Below are positions 1 through 13,300 of a stretch of DNA of 64,000 nucleotides, in pieces. Position 1 is the first letter of the stretch; every line of letters starts with the position of its first letter. The notes beneath the pieces are model-generated. The model was given only the letters and a program-made list of their open reading frames with translations, was not told the DNA's origin and made no database searches. Position numbers and translations under genes: made by a program. The stretch comes from Siphonodentalium dalli (taxonomy: Eukaryota > Mollusca > Scaphopoda > Gadilida > Siphonodentaliidae): contig CP136069.1 in the NCBI GenBank assembly GCA_032622095.1, positions 3,561,566 through 3,625,565 of the forward strand, written 5' to 3'.

Positions 1-784
1 ACATCCATCACAAATTTCATAATGATCAGACGAACAGTACGACCTGTAGCACGAACCAATGGATTGAATTTTGAAATCCAAAATGGCCACCAGTGGCCAT
101 GTTTTTTGGCCGAATGACCCCAAAATGACTCGTTCCCATCTACATGTTAATGTCAACATTCATGCAAAATTTCATTAAGATCAGACCAAAGGTACGACCT
201 GTAGCCCGCGCCAAAGGATTTAGTCATGCAAAGAGTAAAATCCAAGATGGCTGCTGGCGGCCATGTTTTTTGGCCGAACAACCCCAAAATCACTCGTTCC
301 CATCTACATGTCATTGTTAACATCCATGACAAATTTCATGAAGTTCCAATCAAAACTACGACCTGTAGCCTGCGCCAAATGATTTAGTCATGCAAAGAGT
401 AAAATCCAAGATGGCTGCTGACGGCCATGTTTTTTGGCCGAACGACCCCAAAATGACTCGTTCCCATCTACATGTCAATATTAACATCCATGACAAATTT
501 CATGATGATCAAAAGAACAGTACGACCTGTAGCCCGCGCCAATGGATTGAATTTTGAAATCCAAGATGGCCACCAGCGGCCATGTTTTTTGGCCGAATGA
601 CCCCAAAATGACTCGTTCCCATCTACATGTTAATGTCAACATTCATGCAAAATTTCATTAAGATCAGACCAAAGGTACGACCTGTAGCCCGCGCCAAAGG
701 AAATTGTTGACGGACACACGGACACACGGACGACGGACGCCAAGCCATGGCAATAGCTCAAACTTACAAAAGTAAGTTGAGCTA
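1..784 (-). mobile_element. Pearl/HINE-like element (5' end at 784; other end left of window)
   Basis: At least four core units of about 155-164 bp are visible, each with 'ttggccgaatgacccc', 'tcgttcccatctacatg' and 'cgacctgtagc'. They are followed by a GGACACACGGAC microsatellite and then a terminal hairpin TAGCTCAAACTTAC / GTAAGTTGAGCTA ending at 784. The same layout is seen complete at 31086-33567. The tandem cores, subterminal inverted repeat and microsatellite match non-autonomous Helentrons (pearl/CvE/DINE type). Confidence 0.75.
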
Positions 785-888
785 AAAATGTATTATTAAA
801 TCTTATGGTGGCTCTTGTTTATCTGCAAGGATGGCTTTTTTTATTTTAATTAATTGGTAACAATTGATTTTCATATTTATGAAAGTCA

Positions 889-891
<3 letters not shown>

Positions 892-936
<45 letters not shown>
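892..936. repeat. Poly-C tract, 45 bases
   Basis: An uninterrupted run of C follows AAGT. A proline-rich reading frame across it is an artefact. Length is likely unstable. Confidence 0.95.
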
Positions 937-1207
937 ATTGGCAATGTGCAATTTTTTTTTATTTAATTCATACTACATCCTTAGTATGGGAAGAGCAGGT
1001 AAGATGATTTGTTTGATCATATATTCCATCTGGCGATGGAGAACAAGGAGACACTATGGAGTTGGTAGGTATCTTTCCGGATTTTTCTTGACCCTGATTC
1101 GTTGCATAGAATTAAAATCAATTTCACATTGAAATGTATCAGATTCTGAATTTTATTGCTGTCATTCCAGCTGGTAATTTCCGAAAATTTATCGTATTAT
1201 TGTGTTC

Positions 1208-1703
1208 AATTTATCAACAGAAATATTGCAAAACAAAAAACGCCGGAGATCTGGTTGTGTACGGTACTGCGTGAGACAACACAGTCGCCATAATTTCTTT
1301 ACTGTTAGCAATCACTTTCAAATAAAAAAATGAGATCGTTTTGCAGTGCATTCCTTTAAATTTTCACATCTACATGTGCACCAATCACTCTAGTTCATGT
1401 CCACATGAATGCATACCATAATTTGACATCGTTAAACAAAATTATCCCCCATTATATATTGCATATATAAATTTGCAAAACAGAAAACGTCGTCGCCGAT
1501 TGAGTTGTGTATTACGTAAGACGTCAAGGCAACACAGTTGCCGTACTTTCTTTACTGTTAGCAATAACTTACTAATAAAATAATGAGATCGTTTTACGCG
1601 TGCATTCCTTTAAATTTTCACATCTACATGTGCACCAATCACTCTAGTTCATGTCCATATGAATGCGTACCATACTTTGACATCGTTTAATAAAATTATC
1701 CCC
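1208..1703 (+). repeat. Tandem duplication, two units of about 250 bp
   Basis: The segment around 1316-1450 (ATGAGATCGTTTTGC, CACATCTACATGTGCACC, CATCGTTAAACAAAATTATC) recurs at 1568-1703 with a few changes; weaker similarity extends left to about 1208 and 1461. Confidence 0.8.
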
Positions 1704-3391
1704 AATATTTTATCAACAAAAACACCGCGAAGATTTTGTATGAAGTTTGACGTTGTAACCTCGATTTCCAGAATTACCTTCACTTTTCCACAATCACTAG
1801 CAAAGTGTTAACCAACTTCTATTTATTTGCATTTAATAATGTACCAACGAAATTCAATAAAATGTGGAAATGCATTGTGAAATTGATTCCAGTATTGTAA
1901 AAATCTGATTAACTGTTGTTGACACGTGATCACAAAATAGTAACCAATGTAAACAAAACACAAGCCATGATCGTGAGGATACAGAAATAAGATGTTCAAC
2001 GTCGACGTAAATACTTCGACAATTACTCCGTGTGTCATGTATAAAAAAAGACATAAATACAGCATTAATAGACTAAAATTTCAATTTTTTAAATCATAGG
2101 TTAGAAGTTGAAATGCTATTCAGTAACAATATAATGTTTAATATGTCGGAATTGAAATATATATCGCAAGAACTATATATTCAGCGCTGACAACAACTCC
2201 TTCTGTGTACCTCATGAACGTAATGCGTATGTACTTCGAACTTGACCCAGTTTATTACGATATATCTTTGCACATTTACATGCGTAGATCATGTCCATCA
2301 CATATTGTCATTTGAAAAAGATTGAATGGCCATTAATGTCGATAACAGTGCTTTTCTCTTCGTGAATATATGATGCCAAACTCAATAATAGTTAGCAAGA
2401 CATCGTATTGAATAAGGATGACGAAATATACTAAAAATAAATCACATTGCGACACAGGCGTTACCTTGACCTTGATGTAATGATGATGCAATGTATATCA
2501 CAGTTAGTGCCAAAACACAAGGTGTGTACACAGTTAAACTACCGGTAATAGATATATTGTTTGGCCTATGTTCAACTTGTAACAAAGGACATACTAATAG
2601 TGCAATTTTGTTTGATTAAATGATAAATATCTCTTGAAAAATTATTGATAATTATAAGATTGAAATTCGCGCCCAGCTTGGATGGAAGCCACGTGTTCAG
2701 AAATTGGTAAACGCGCTGTTTGCTGGAAGTTTCTAATTAGTTCCTTGCATTGCTATTCAATACATTTTATACACTCTATAAAAAATATAATATTGTCAAT
2801 ATGATCATGTGAAGAATTAGGAAAAATAAAAAAATAATTGGAAACAGTTTTATTTGGGAATAGGCCTACACAGCAGTAAGAACAAACACGGCGTCCTTTA
2901 GTAAAAAAAACTAACATCAGCATGTCATCTTGCTCTTACCGTAGCTTCGTTAGTCAAATTAATGGTAGTGATTGTTTTATATTTGGATGCATATGATATA
3001 AAAACATAAACAAGTCAAGTAAATATTTTATTGGAAATAAAAATAAAGTTCGAAAATCAATAAATGTCAGTTAGACGACCGTACACAGTTGCCCGAGTAC
3101 GCTGATTTCTCTAGTCGACTTCAAAAAATAGCACCGCGGCATTCCACTTTTCGTTTTATTGCGATTTTATTGACAACTATCGATTAAATTGTACAAAATC
3201 TGCCACAAAACCCCACAAAAACGTAACAATTAATAATGTAACATATATTTTATTATTTACATTAACAATGAAAGCAATTTGTTGTGTTATAATGCAATAG
3301 TTTTCTTGTAAACTATGACTGAAAAAAACGAAAAACTCCGGGCTCTCTGGACGCTAAAGGGTTAAAGGATTGCTATCCTGATAAATACAAC
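1704..3391. other. AT-rich non-coding stretch
   Basis: No supported exon, transposon end or repeat was seen. Short frames at 1823-2065 lack splice signals. Confidence 0.5.
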
Positions 3392-3501
3392 AGTGAGAGC
3401 TTTCCGATGAATGGCAACAAGCCATATTTCCGACTAAATCCTGAAAAATTACCCATAATTCTGCTGTGGTTAAGGAGTCGATTATTTTGGGCATTACTGT
3501 A
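3392..3501. mobile_element. MITE-G, right half only
   Basis: This copy starts at the central AGAGCTTTCCGATGAATGGC and ends GGGCATTACTGTA, matching the right arm of the complete copy at 7125-7341. Confidence 0.85.
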
Positions 3502-4307
3502 TTTCAAACTGCAATCACACTTATTAGACGCAGCTCTGTTCAACAGTTTGCGAATTCTGCCCCCCCCCCCCCAGAATGTTAGTTAATACATTAATGTCAG
3601 AAAAAAGTAGTCTAAATGTGTATATTTTAATTGACGTGTATTTTTGTGTGGGTGAAAACTATTGACAATTATTGGTTGCTACATTGTATGTAATCTTCCT
3701 TTTTGCAGACTTCACGGCCTTTGACGCCGTGACAAGGAACCAGCTTGTCACTTGATCATATAAAAGAGGGGCTGTCGATGGGATATATTACGTTATTGGG
3801 ATATATTACAGAACTAGAGGTGTGACTGTCCCAATGGATACCCCCACCCCCCCCCCCCCCCCCCCCCCCCCGTGTTTGTTTTTAAAACACTAAGATGTTT
3901 CACATGTCAGTAAACATTTAGTTAAAATAATAAAATAACAGATTCCCATTGCAGGTGCACAACCCTAACCCTTAACCCTAATCCTAAACCTATTGTCCAA
4001 AAAATGTAGGAATAAAAGCACGGACAAAATTATGCATGTTGACAAAGTCGACAAACGGGAATAACATGACAAAAAAAGTCTGAATGACGTCATAATCGCA
4101 GGTGCACAGGTTCCCACGGTACTAAATATCTGTGCTAAGTTTAAAAAACATTGACCTAAAATGTAGGAATAAAAGCTCCGACAAAATTATGCATGTTATA
4201 TTAACATTAGAACCGTGTTGATGGTCATTTTTCAACACTGTCGAGAGCGACACTTGTCATTTCGACCAGAGTAAGAAATAAATGATGAAACTGAAACTTG
4301 AACTTAC
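3502..4307. other. Intergenic or intronic sequence with C tracts and short hairpins
   Basis: It holds C runs near 3560-3572 and 3842-3871, two small hairpins (CACGGC/GCCGTG and TGACAAG/CTTGTCA near 3715-3750), and a two-fold 'aaaatgtaggaataaaagc' repeat near 4002 and 4160. A short CCCTAACCCTTAACCC stretch at about 3962 is too short and irregular for telomere DNA. Confidence 0.5.
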
Positions 4308-4342
4308 CTCCAACCTGAACAATTTCTTGAGCAAGTGAGACC
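4308..4342 (-). CDS. Exon 7 (35-nt microexon) of the minus-strand helical-protein gene
   Basis: The acceptor is TGTTTTCTCTTTCAAG and the donor GGAG|GTAAGT. It is read in phase 2 to 1 as VSLAQEIVQVG, after the leucine codon is completed from exon 6. It is the last exon found; the gene should continue left of base 1 or in an exon I could not see. Confidence 0.72.
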
Positions 4343-7300
4343 CTTGAAAGAGAAAACAAATAAGTAAACTATCTCAATGAATTGTTTTGAAAGCAAGAAA
4401 AGCTATTTTTTTTCACACAAGAATGTGATGGATGTGTAAGATCTAAATAAAAATATTCATAGTTTCAGTCCTTGAAATTGGCCACGGCAATAAGCAATGC
4501 CGTGGGAAATTAATGGTGAAATTATTAGGGGTTTTCAGAAGTCGACTAGTTGACAGGAGAAGTTGAGTACAAGTCGAACCACATCTCCTGGTGACATATG
4601 ATTGACAACAGAACAGCTTAATTTTCAAACTTTATTTTTAAAAACTGTTATTCATAATTTTATGACTGATTATTTCACAAATATGTTGTTAATGCCAACT
4701 TAATGGTAAGTGTCACAAGAAATTCAGTCACATATAAAAATAATAGGCTCGATGGATGTAACTAATCTATAGGAATAACGAGTAGAGAAGCTAAACATGA
4801 TAGTCAATGACTGGGTCGCTCACCAGACTGTAAAGACTGAGAAGACTGGGACTCTGAAGACTACAACAGTCAGTACTTGACAAAATCACTTAAGACAAGT
4901 AGTTCTAAACATGGACACAGCTGGAGGTTCTCAGATGAGCAGGGCTCCCATCTTGAAATTTCTAATTGCACACCACTGACAAATCTCCAACCCCTTACCC
5001 TTTTTAAAGAAGACAACCAGACCACAGTATTAAGTTCACAAAATTCCTTTTGCACATCCCTCTTAGGTTGAATTTTACAACTGGTACCCGGCACTTCTTG
5101 AAAGCTCTCAAACTTTTGAATATTACCAACCTGACATCCCCCATAAAGTTTTACTTTGTGGCCAATGCGGTCCAACATTTTAACCTGAAGTAGGAACATA
5201 TGGAGTGTTGGTTTAAAAACTTACTGGTTGGAAAATTAAATCAATCTATGAGAACAATTCTGACATATTTTTGGTGTGAAAATCTTATATACATCTAACG
5301 TTGTATCAGGCATGAAACTTATCAAAATAGGGGGTCAAAATTACACGCCCCCTCCCCATTGCCTCAAACATTGCCCCTCACTCAGGCAGCCTAGAAATCA
5401 ATATTATTATACCAGTACCAAACAGCATAGATACATGTAGGGAGGGTGGGGTTAAATCTCTTATCTCTGCCCCTATTTGAACAAATTGAAATTACCAGAT
5501 GAATGGATCTCATAGATGGGGATTCACATTTGTTCAAATAAGGGTAGATTTAAGAGTTGAAGTGAATTGATTTCCCTCAAAGTTTCCTAAAAAATGACCC
5601 TATTGAACAAATCTGAACCCCAGTCACCCTCCATACCAAATACAAGCTAAATAGGCCCGAAGTAATTGTTTTAAGAATTACTATGGAGGAAAAGAGTTAT
5701 GGCCCTGGCTGCGCACCTTTTGATCTGATGAACTTATTTGAACAAATCTGATTGTGAGTCACCTAGCGAACATCCACACCAAAAACTCATTCCATCTTTA
5801 ACCCTTTACCCAACAAAACGGCCAAAAACGCCCAAATAAAGCTTCAACAGCCTAAAATATCTTCGGTCTGTCTCACTAACACCATACAAAAATATGGATA
5901 TCATTGGAACCGGTTCATTGACCACATTGTGATGGTTACAGTTATGCCCTGTGCCAATGCATTCTCTTATATATGGTCGCCTCGCATATATAAGAGAATG
6001 CACTGGCCTAAACAAAATCTTTTTTTAACACTGTTTACCATTTTTTTCTTACATTCTTTAACAATTTTATAATTTTTTCTTACATTTTTTAACAATTTTT
6101 ATAATATTTTTCTACATTCTTTGACAATTTTATCATTTTTAATATGTGTTAAGCCAATGCATTCTCTTATATATGCGAGGCGACCTATGGTCGACTCGCA
6201 TATATAAGAGAATGCATTGGCACAGGGCCGTTCTGTTGGGTAAAGGGTTAATATGGATCTGGAGAAGAAAACATTGTTGATGGACGGGTGGATAGATATT
6301 TTGATCAAGGCGGGGGGGGGAAATTTGCAAGTTAACTGCTTCGATTGTCACCTAATCAGTTTATGATAATGCCACAGAAACATCTGAAATCCATGCGCAT
6401 ATACAATATTCTGGCAAATGAATCACCTAGCTTTTAAATGTTCCTATTGACTATCATCTGAACTTTGGAAGCAAGAACAAGCCTTAGTCTCCAGATACTT
6501 ACTCTAGTGTCCCGAATAAACATATGTGTATGTTTATTTTTTTTCATGAAAATTGCCGTCCTGTATGAGCTTATTCCGGTCTATATATTTATTATTTTTT
6601 TCAATTTCAATCTGACATAATCGTATAAAAATTGCCAGCTGTGACAAGCTGTAGCTTTTTACTGACAAATTTATAAGCCACAGCTGGCAACAGCCAATTA
6701 CGCATACATGTCATGATACTCAACCCCATCTAAATTTACAACTAGTAGTACATGTATCAGTAGTAATACATGTACCGGTATTGGTACTGGTAGATATCGA
6801 AAACTGGATGTCATTGACTTTGAATTCAATTACAGTTATTGGACACTCAAGTACCAGCAAATACCAAGGGAGGGTTGACAGATTGATAGCCAATGATCGG
6901 CTTGTTCGAATATTGAGACATCTAAGAATTTGTCCACCCTGTACTTCTATTCTGGTCTGTTCTTATATTCGGAGTACCATTGGGAGTTTACTTACCAGTT
7001 CAGCCCTCATAACAAACTGGACCCATGGAAATGGTTGCCATAGCTGATTGCCGAAGCCAAAAAATCTGAATTAAGAGGACTGCCAGTTTACTTACAATGC
7101 TGTGATGAAGAATGAACTTGTATTTACAGTAATGCCTTAAATAATCGACCCCTTATCCACAGCAAAATTATGGGTAACTTTTCAGGATTTAGTCGGAAAT
7201 ATGGCTCGTTGCCATTCATCGGAAAGCTCTCACTGAGAGCTTTCCGATGAATGGCAACAAGCCATATTTCCGACTAAATCCTGAAAAGTTACCAATAATT

Positions 7301-10300
7301 ATGCTGTGGTTAAGGGGTCGATTATTTAGGGCATTACTGTATCTTCCCCAATTTGTCATTCATTTCTGGATGTTGAGCCCATGGGCTACACTGTCACTGT
7401 TGTATACACGGGCATTTCGTTGTACATAAATATTTATTGACAGTACGAATATTTTTAATATATCGATATCTGTATATGGACAATCTACACATGGCCCATC
7501 TTTGTTATTGTGCTTGACACAGGCAATGTGCCAACTTTGCAGCAACGCCACGTCCCCCTGTATCCAATATTCCCGATACGGTAATTTTTCCTGAAAACTC
7601 ATCAAATAATGTCATATTAAATGGACAAATTCATTTGAATGGTGGTACCAAATAGTCTTTAGCATGTCCTCTTTAGTTATGTCATATAATAAAGATAGCA
7701 CTTGATTTTGTACATAATTGTAGTGTTGTATGACGATCATTGATCAGTACATGCCTGCTATATACAAAAAAAATTATGATATACTATAAATGTTTCAGAG
7801 TTGTCTTATAAATTCCTTCGCCCTACATGTAAAATTACTCACAGCATAGGGCTGCTGCTCCATAAATTCTTATAAATTACATTGTCCTACATGTAAAATT
7901 ACTCACAGCATAGCCATAAATTCTTATAAATTACATCGTCCTACATGTAAAATTACTCACAGCATAGCCACAAATTCTTATAAATTCCATCGTCCTACAT
8001 GTAAAATTACTCACAGCATAGCCATAAATTCTTATAAATTCCATCGTCCTACATGTAAAATTACTCACAGCATAGGGCTCCTGCTCCATAAATTCTTATA
8101 AATTACATTGTCCTACATGTAAAATTACTCACAGCATAGCCATAAATTCTTCATCTTGCATGTACTCTTCTTTTAAAATCAGAGGACAGTTCTCCAGAAG
8201 TATATTCAATGTCTTCAAGGTCTGAAAAAATACAATGAGAGGCCGATCACAATCGGCAGATGTTTAACCCATACCTTGGTGATAGCGATTAGCTATAACT
8301 GATAATTGGTCAAAGATATGATCACAGTAATCCATATATCAGTACCTAACTTAAAATCAAAAGCTCAAATAATTTGTCTTAAGAAGGGGTTAAAGTATTT
8401 GGGGTGGGGGAGGAGTCCTTTTAAATCTCATAACTCTATCCTATTCACACAAGGACCTCTCACTGTGAGATCCAATGGTTTAGCGATTAATCAATTTGAC
8501 AGATAGGATAAACAATTATCCAGCCAGCAGGTTGTTTATCTTTACCTTCATACAACCACCCCCTAGAGCAAGGGCCCAAGCTAGGGTTTGAAAACGGAGA
8601 AGTGACTTCTCCCTGTGGAGATTTTGTGAACAACTTCTTTGATCAGAAGGGCATATTTTAAGGCAATGTTTCGCCAAATGGTCAGAGAGATGGGACAACA
8701 ACATTATGACTTATATGTTTTAATATATGTTTTGGCAAAACAAATCAAATTACCACCGGTAAATCTCAGTTTGGTCAAATTTGGAAGGCGACTTCGTTTT
8801 CGCCTCGCGGACGTCTGAGGGCGAAGTCGTCAGCCGGAAGGCGAGAACTTCGCCCGAGTCGTCTCCTAGCTTGGGGCCTGCCTAGAGCTCTGTACCATAT
8901 GTCACCACTCAATTAATAACAGATTTCACTTGGAATGACATCTATTAAAGGTAATCTCATATACTCTGGATATTGGATGTTCACATGGTAATTTATTGCT
9001 ATCATTATATTACATGCAACTATTGCAATAAAATCTTCATATTTTCACACCTAATTAATGGTATACAACTAAAACAAATTAGTGTCAATAACAAATAATT
9101 TTTTTTAATTAAATAATTTTTTTATTATTATAAAAGTTTTAAAATATTTTTTGTGTGTTAAATTTGAGCGAGGAGTTCAATCTAAAAACAAAATTAAAAT
9201 TAAAATAAATATTGTTTTCAAAAAAAGGGTCATAACTCCTTTAAAATAAATCGGATCAAACCCATATTTGAGCTCAATCTGTATTTTGGGCTTGCGTGAA
9301 ACTGATAAGTTAGTATTCAGGCACTATGCCAACTGGAGGAAAAAGGTATTCTACTAACATTGCCGAAAATCTCAAGCAAATCGACCATACCACTCACAGA
9401 CACTCCATAGAAAACATCATCTGAATTACGCTCAATTGTAAATATTTACATCTCGATTCGAGACGCAACTATTAGTGATAAACTAACAAATATGATTTCG
9501 CCATGCAAGATTCACAGCATTTTATTAATATACAAGAATGATTATTCTCGATCTATTTTATCACCCTACCGGAGTGTTTCACATCACTTTAACCCTTTAC
9601 CCAACAAAACGGCCAAAACCGGCCAAATAAAGCTTCAACAGCCTAAAATATCTTCGGTCTGTCGCAATAGAACCATACAAATATGGATATCATTGAAACC
9701 GGCTCCTTGACCACATTGTGATAGTTACAGTTATGCCCTGTGCCAATGCATTCTCTTATTTATGCGAGTCGACCATAGGTCGCCTCGCATATATAAGAGA
9801 ATGCATTGGCCTAAACAAAAATTTTTTTTAACACTTTTTACCATTTGTTCTTACATTCTTTAACAATTTTATAATTTTTAATGTGTTAAGCCAATGCATT
9901 CTCTTATATATGCGAGGCGACCTATGGTCGACTCGCATATATAAGAGAATGCATTGGCACAGGGCCGTTTTGTTGGGTAAAGGGATAAAAGGCTTCCCCG
10001 AATAAGTTGAATTTATTTGACAAGTAGCTTTTTTAGAAATGAAAAATTTCTAAGTCAACAAGGGCCAGAACTCCGGTGAAAAGGAGTAGACCAAACCTAA
10101 ATTTGAATTTGACCTGCATTTTCATGTGAGTAATCCAATTACCAAAAACACAGAAACCAAAATAATCGACAAATTCTAAGTAGACAGGGACCATAACTCT
10201 GGTAAAAATAGCTGGACTGAACCCAAAGTCAAACTAAACCTGTATTTTATGTGGGTAATCCACATACAGTAATGCCCTAAATAATCGACTCCTTAACCAC

Positions 10301-13300
10301 AGCAGAATTATGGGTAACTTTTCAGGATTTAGTCGAAAATATGGCTTGTTGCCATTCGTCAGTAAGCTCTCACTGAGAGCTTTCCGATGAATGGCAACAA
10401 GCCATATTTCCAACTAAATCCTGAAAAGTTACCCATAATTCTGCTGTGGTTAATGAGTCAATTATTTAGGGCATTACTGTACTACGACCAGATGGATGGA
10501 CACCAGTGATTTATATAGTCCCCTGAAAACATTTCGGGGGGAGAACCCCACTTACTTTCAAGACTGTCTGATCAGAATAACCAGCTTAACCCTTTACCCA
10601 ACAGAACGGCCCTGTGCCAATGCATTCTCTTATATATGCGAGTCGACCATAGGTCGCCTCGCATATATAAGAGAATGCATTGGCTTAACACATTAAAAAT
10701 TATAAAATTGTTAAAGAATGTAAGAAAAAATGGTAAAAAGTTTTAGGCCAATGCATTCTCTTATATATGCGAGGCGACCTATGGTCGACTCGCATATATA
10801 AGAGAATGCATTGGCACAGGGCATAACTGTAACTATCACAATGTGGTCAAGGAGCCGGTCCCAATGATATCCATATTTGTATGGTTTTATTGAGACAGAC
10901 CCAAGATAATTTAGGCTGTTGAAGCTTTATTTGGCCGGTTTTGGCCGGTTTGTTGGGTAAAGGGTTAATTGATATAAAAATTAAAAAATATTGGCATGTT
11001 CTGAGCAAGCCTTGAAATAGGGTGTCTGTCATTTGCAGAATGAGGTCCCCAGAGTGTGAATTTAGTGATGCTACCCCACATAGCGGGCTAGCATCACCAA
11101 ATTCACCCTCTGGGAACCTCATTCTGCTGAGGTGTAAGCAGAATGAGGTCCCCAGAGGGTGAATTTGGTGATGCTAGCCCGCTATGCGGGGTACTCTTGA
11201 GTGCCTAATAAAAGTACAGGGTGGAATAATAGTACAGGTTGGAAAATGTCGCATAACTGAATAATAGTACAGGCGGAATAAACGTAGACTGGAAATATTA
11301 GTACCATTCATCCCAACAAAACGCACCATCTGACTGGTTTACTGATGCCATGGGACAGAAATAGTTTCGATGGATAGCCAGGTCTGTGAATCTACAGAGT
11401 GCTGATCACTGTCAACAATCAAGAGTTCATTTATTTAAGTGAATTGGTGAATTATTTCTTTTGGTTAATTTAATAAACATACAGGACCATATAACGATCG
11501 TACAGGTGGGAATTTTACCTAGATTTTAATAATCGTACATGTATGTTTATCACATAATTTGGCCATAAAAGCAGTTTCATAATTATCGGTAATAGACACG
11601 TTTAATATCAGCGCGTGCGATGACGTCACGGCGTTCTTCAAATAACTTGCGATCGCTGTAGTTTATGATTGTTGTTTTCGATGAATATTTCGCGTTGCTT
11701 CGGGTTTATTTGATCATGTGATAAAAGTTATCTCACACTCGTCCTATTTTATACGTAATTTATCAACCTCGTCCTCTAAATTCTATTTGAGCCTCGGTAA
11801 ACCTCGGCTCAAATCGAATTTAGTGAACTCGGTTGATAAATTCCGTATAAAATAGAAACTCATGTGAGATCCTCTATTTATTAGGCACTCAAGAGTAGCA
11901 TCACTAAATTCACCCCCTGGGGGACTTCATTCTGCAAATGACAGACACCCTATTTCAAGGCATGTTCTGAGAATATTCATGAAATCTCGTACCTCAAGTC
12001 TCTGTAAGAAACTGGCTTTCTTGTTCAATGATATTCCGAACAATATGGTGCAACAGGACCTCACTATCTCCAGCTTACCTATGGAAATAAATTATACACG
12101 TACATGTACACACGACCATCAACACAAATTATACACGTGCACACTATCATCTACACAGATTATACACGTAGACACTATCATCTACACAGATTATACACGT
12201 ACACACTATCATCAATACAAATTATACACATACATGTACACACTATCATCAACACAGATTATACATGTACACACTATCATCTACACAGATTATACACGTA
12301 CACACTATCATCTACACAGATTATACACGTACACAAAATCATCAACACAAATTATACACATATATACATGTACACACTATCATCAACACAGATTATACAT
12401 GTACACACTATCATCAACACAGATTATACACGTACACACTATCATCAGTCCTTCCCAGGAGGAAAACACAACAAGAACACTTATTTGCAATTCATAAGAC
12501 GGATGTAATTGCACCCTGTAATATATAATCATAAGTTAGGTGTTTCTCAAACAAAATGTCATAATGGGACATCTACATGTAGTCACACTTTCACATGCCC
12601 ATAATTGAATTGAAACAGAAAATGATCAAAATAAACCTTGAAATAGTTCAATATTAAATCAACGATTACAGTCATCATAATCATTTTGACAAGAGGGATG
12701 AGTGCACATTTTGGCACCTGTAAATTTAAAATTGCGAGTGTGTACGGGTGCGAGAGCAATCCCTCCCATCTCCTGGGAAGGACTGTATCATCAACACAAA
12801 TGATACACGTACACACTATCATCAATACAGATTATACACGTACATGCTATCATCAACATGGATTATACACGTACACATTATCATCAACACAGATTATACA
12901 CATAGACATTATCAACACAGATTATATTAATGTATGTCGTAATCGGAAGTCAAGAAGATGACCCAAATCGGTCAATTTGCAACTTCAATCAGCAATCGTC
13001 ATCATCGCCGTGACGATCTCAACAACATTCTCCTATTTATATAAACGTCATCAAATCATTATTTGTTTTCGAATGACAAGGGCAAGTAGGCTTATAATGT
13101 ATTTCTAATAGGTCTACTCACTCTACTGAATCAAATTCTCGGACCCTATCCGAAAGTTTTGGATACTTGTCAGTTGGACAACGTTATTGGAAGTTTTAAT
13201 TTTCACGACAAATGGGCTATGCCCCACATAAATAGGTATTTGACATATTAAACTAAAATAACTTGACCCACATTTCTGCTATATAACCCTACTTGATGCT

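Larger units (their letters stand above)
11009..11961. mobile_element. MITE-D copy 1, interrupted by MITE-E
   Basis: Ends GCCTTGAAATAG / CTATTTCAAGGC, with an approximate 10-bp direct repeat ATGTTCTGAG outside both ends (10997-11006 and 11962-11971). The interior is a multiple hairpin of GCAGAATGAGGTCCCCAGAG arms. A Mutator-like origin fits the TSD length, but this is inference. Confidence 0.75.

Noticed and set aside
854-1132. 92-codon frame with a long proline run
   Set aside because: The prolines come from the 45-base poly-C tract; no splice or family support.
3705-3755. Plus-strand exon after CTTCCTTTTTGCAG
   Set aside because: Only 14 codons to a stop, and the sequence consists of two small hairpins; no partner exon.
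3962-3990. Telomere-like CCCTAACCCTTAACCC
   Set aside because: Only about four irregular units; could be an interstitial trace but nothing more.
4822-4858. Small minus-strand candidate exon with GTGAGC donor
   Set aside because: Ser/Gln-rich low-complexity sequence with several equally good acceptors, not needed for phase; too weak.
4870-5199. 109-codon minus-strand frame with upstream ACTTCAG
   Set aside because: Exons 6 and 7 join directly in phase, no good donor is seen, and no family is recognised. It remains a remote alternative exon.
10548-10590. Possible short minus-strand exon with GTAAGTGG donor beside MITE-A
   Set aside because: It lies between exons 5 and 6, which already join in phase; only a 12-nt exon would keep frame.
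11979-12961. Several overlapping plus-strand frames rich in Tyr, Thr and His
   Set aside because: They are three-frame translations of the stop-free 31-bp minisatellite.
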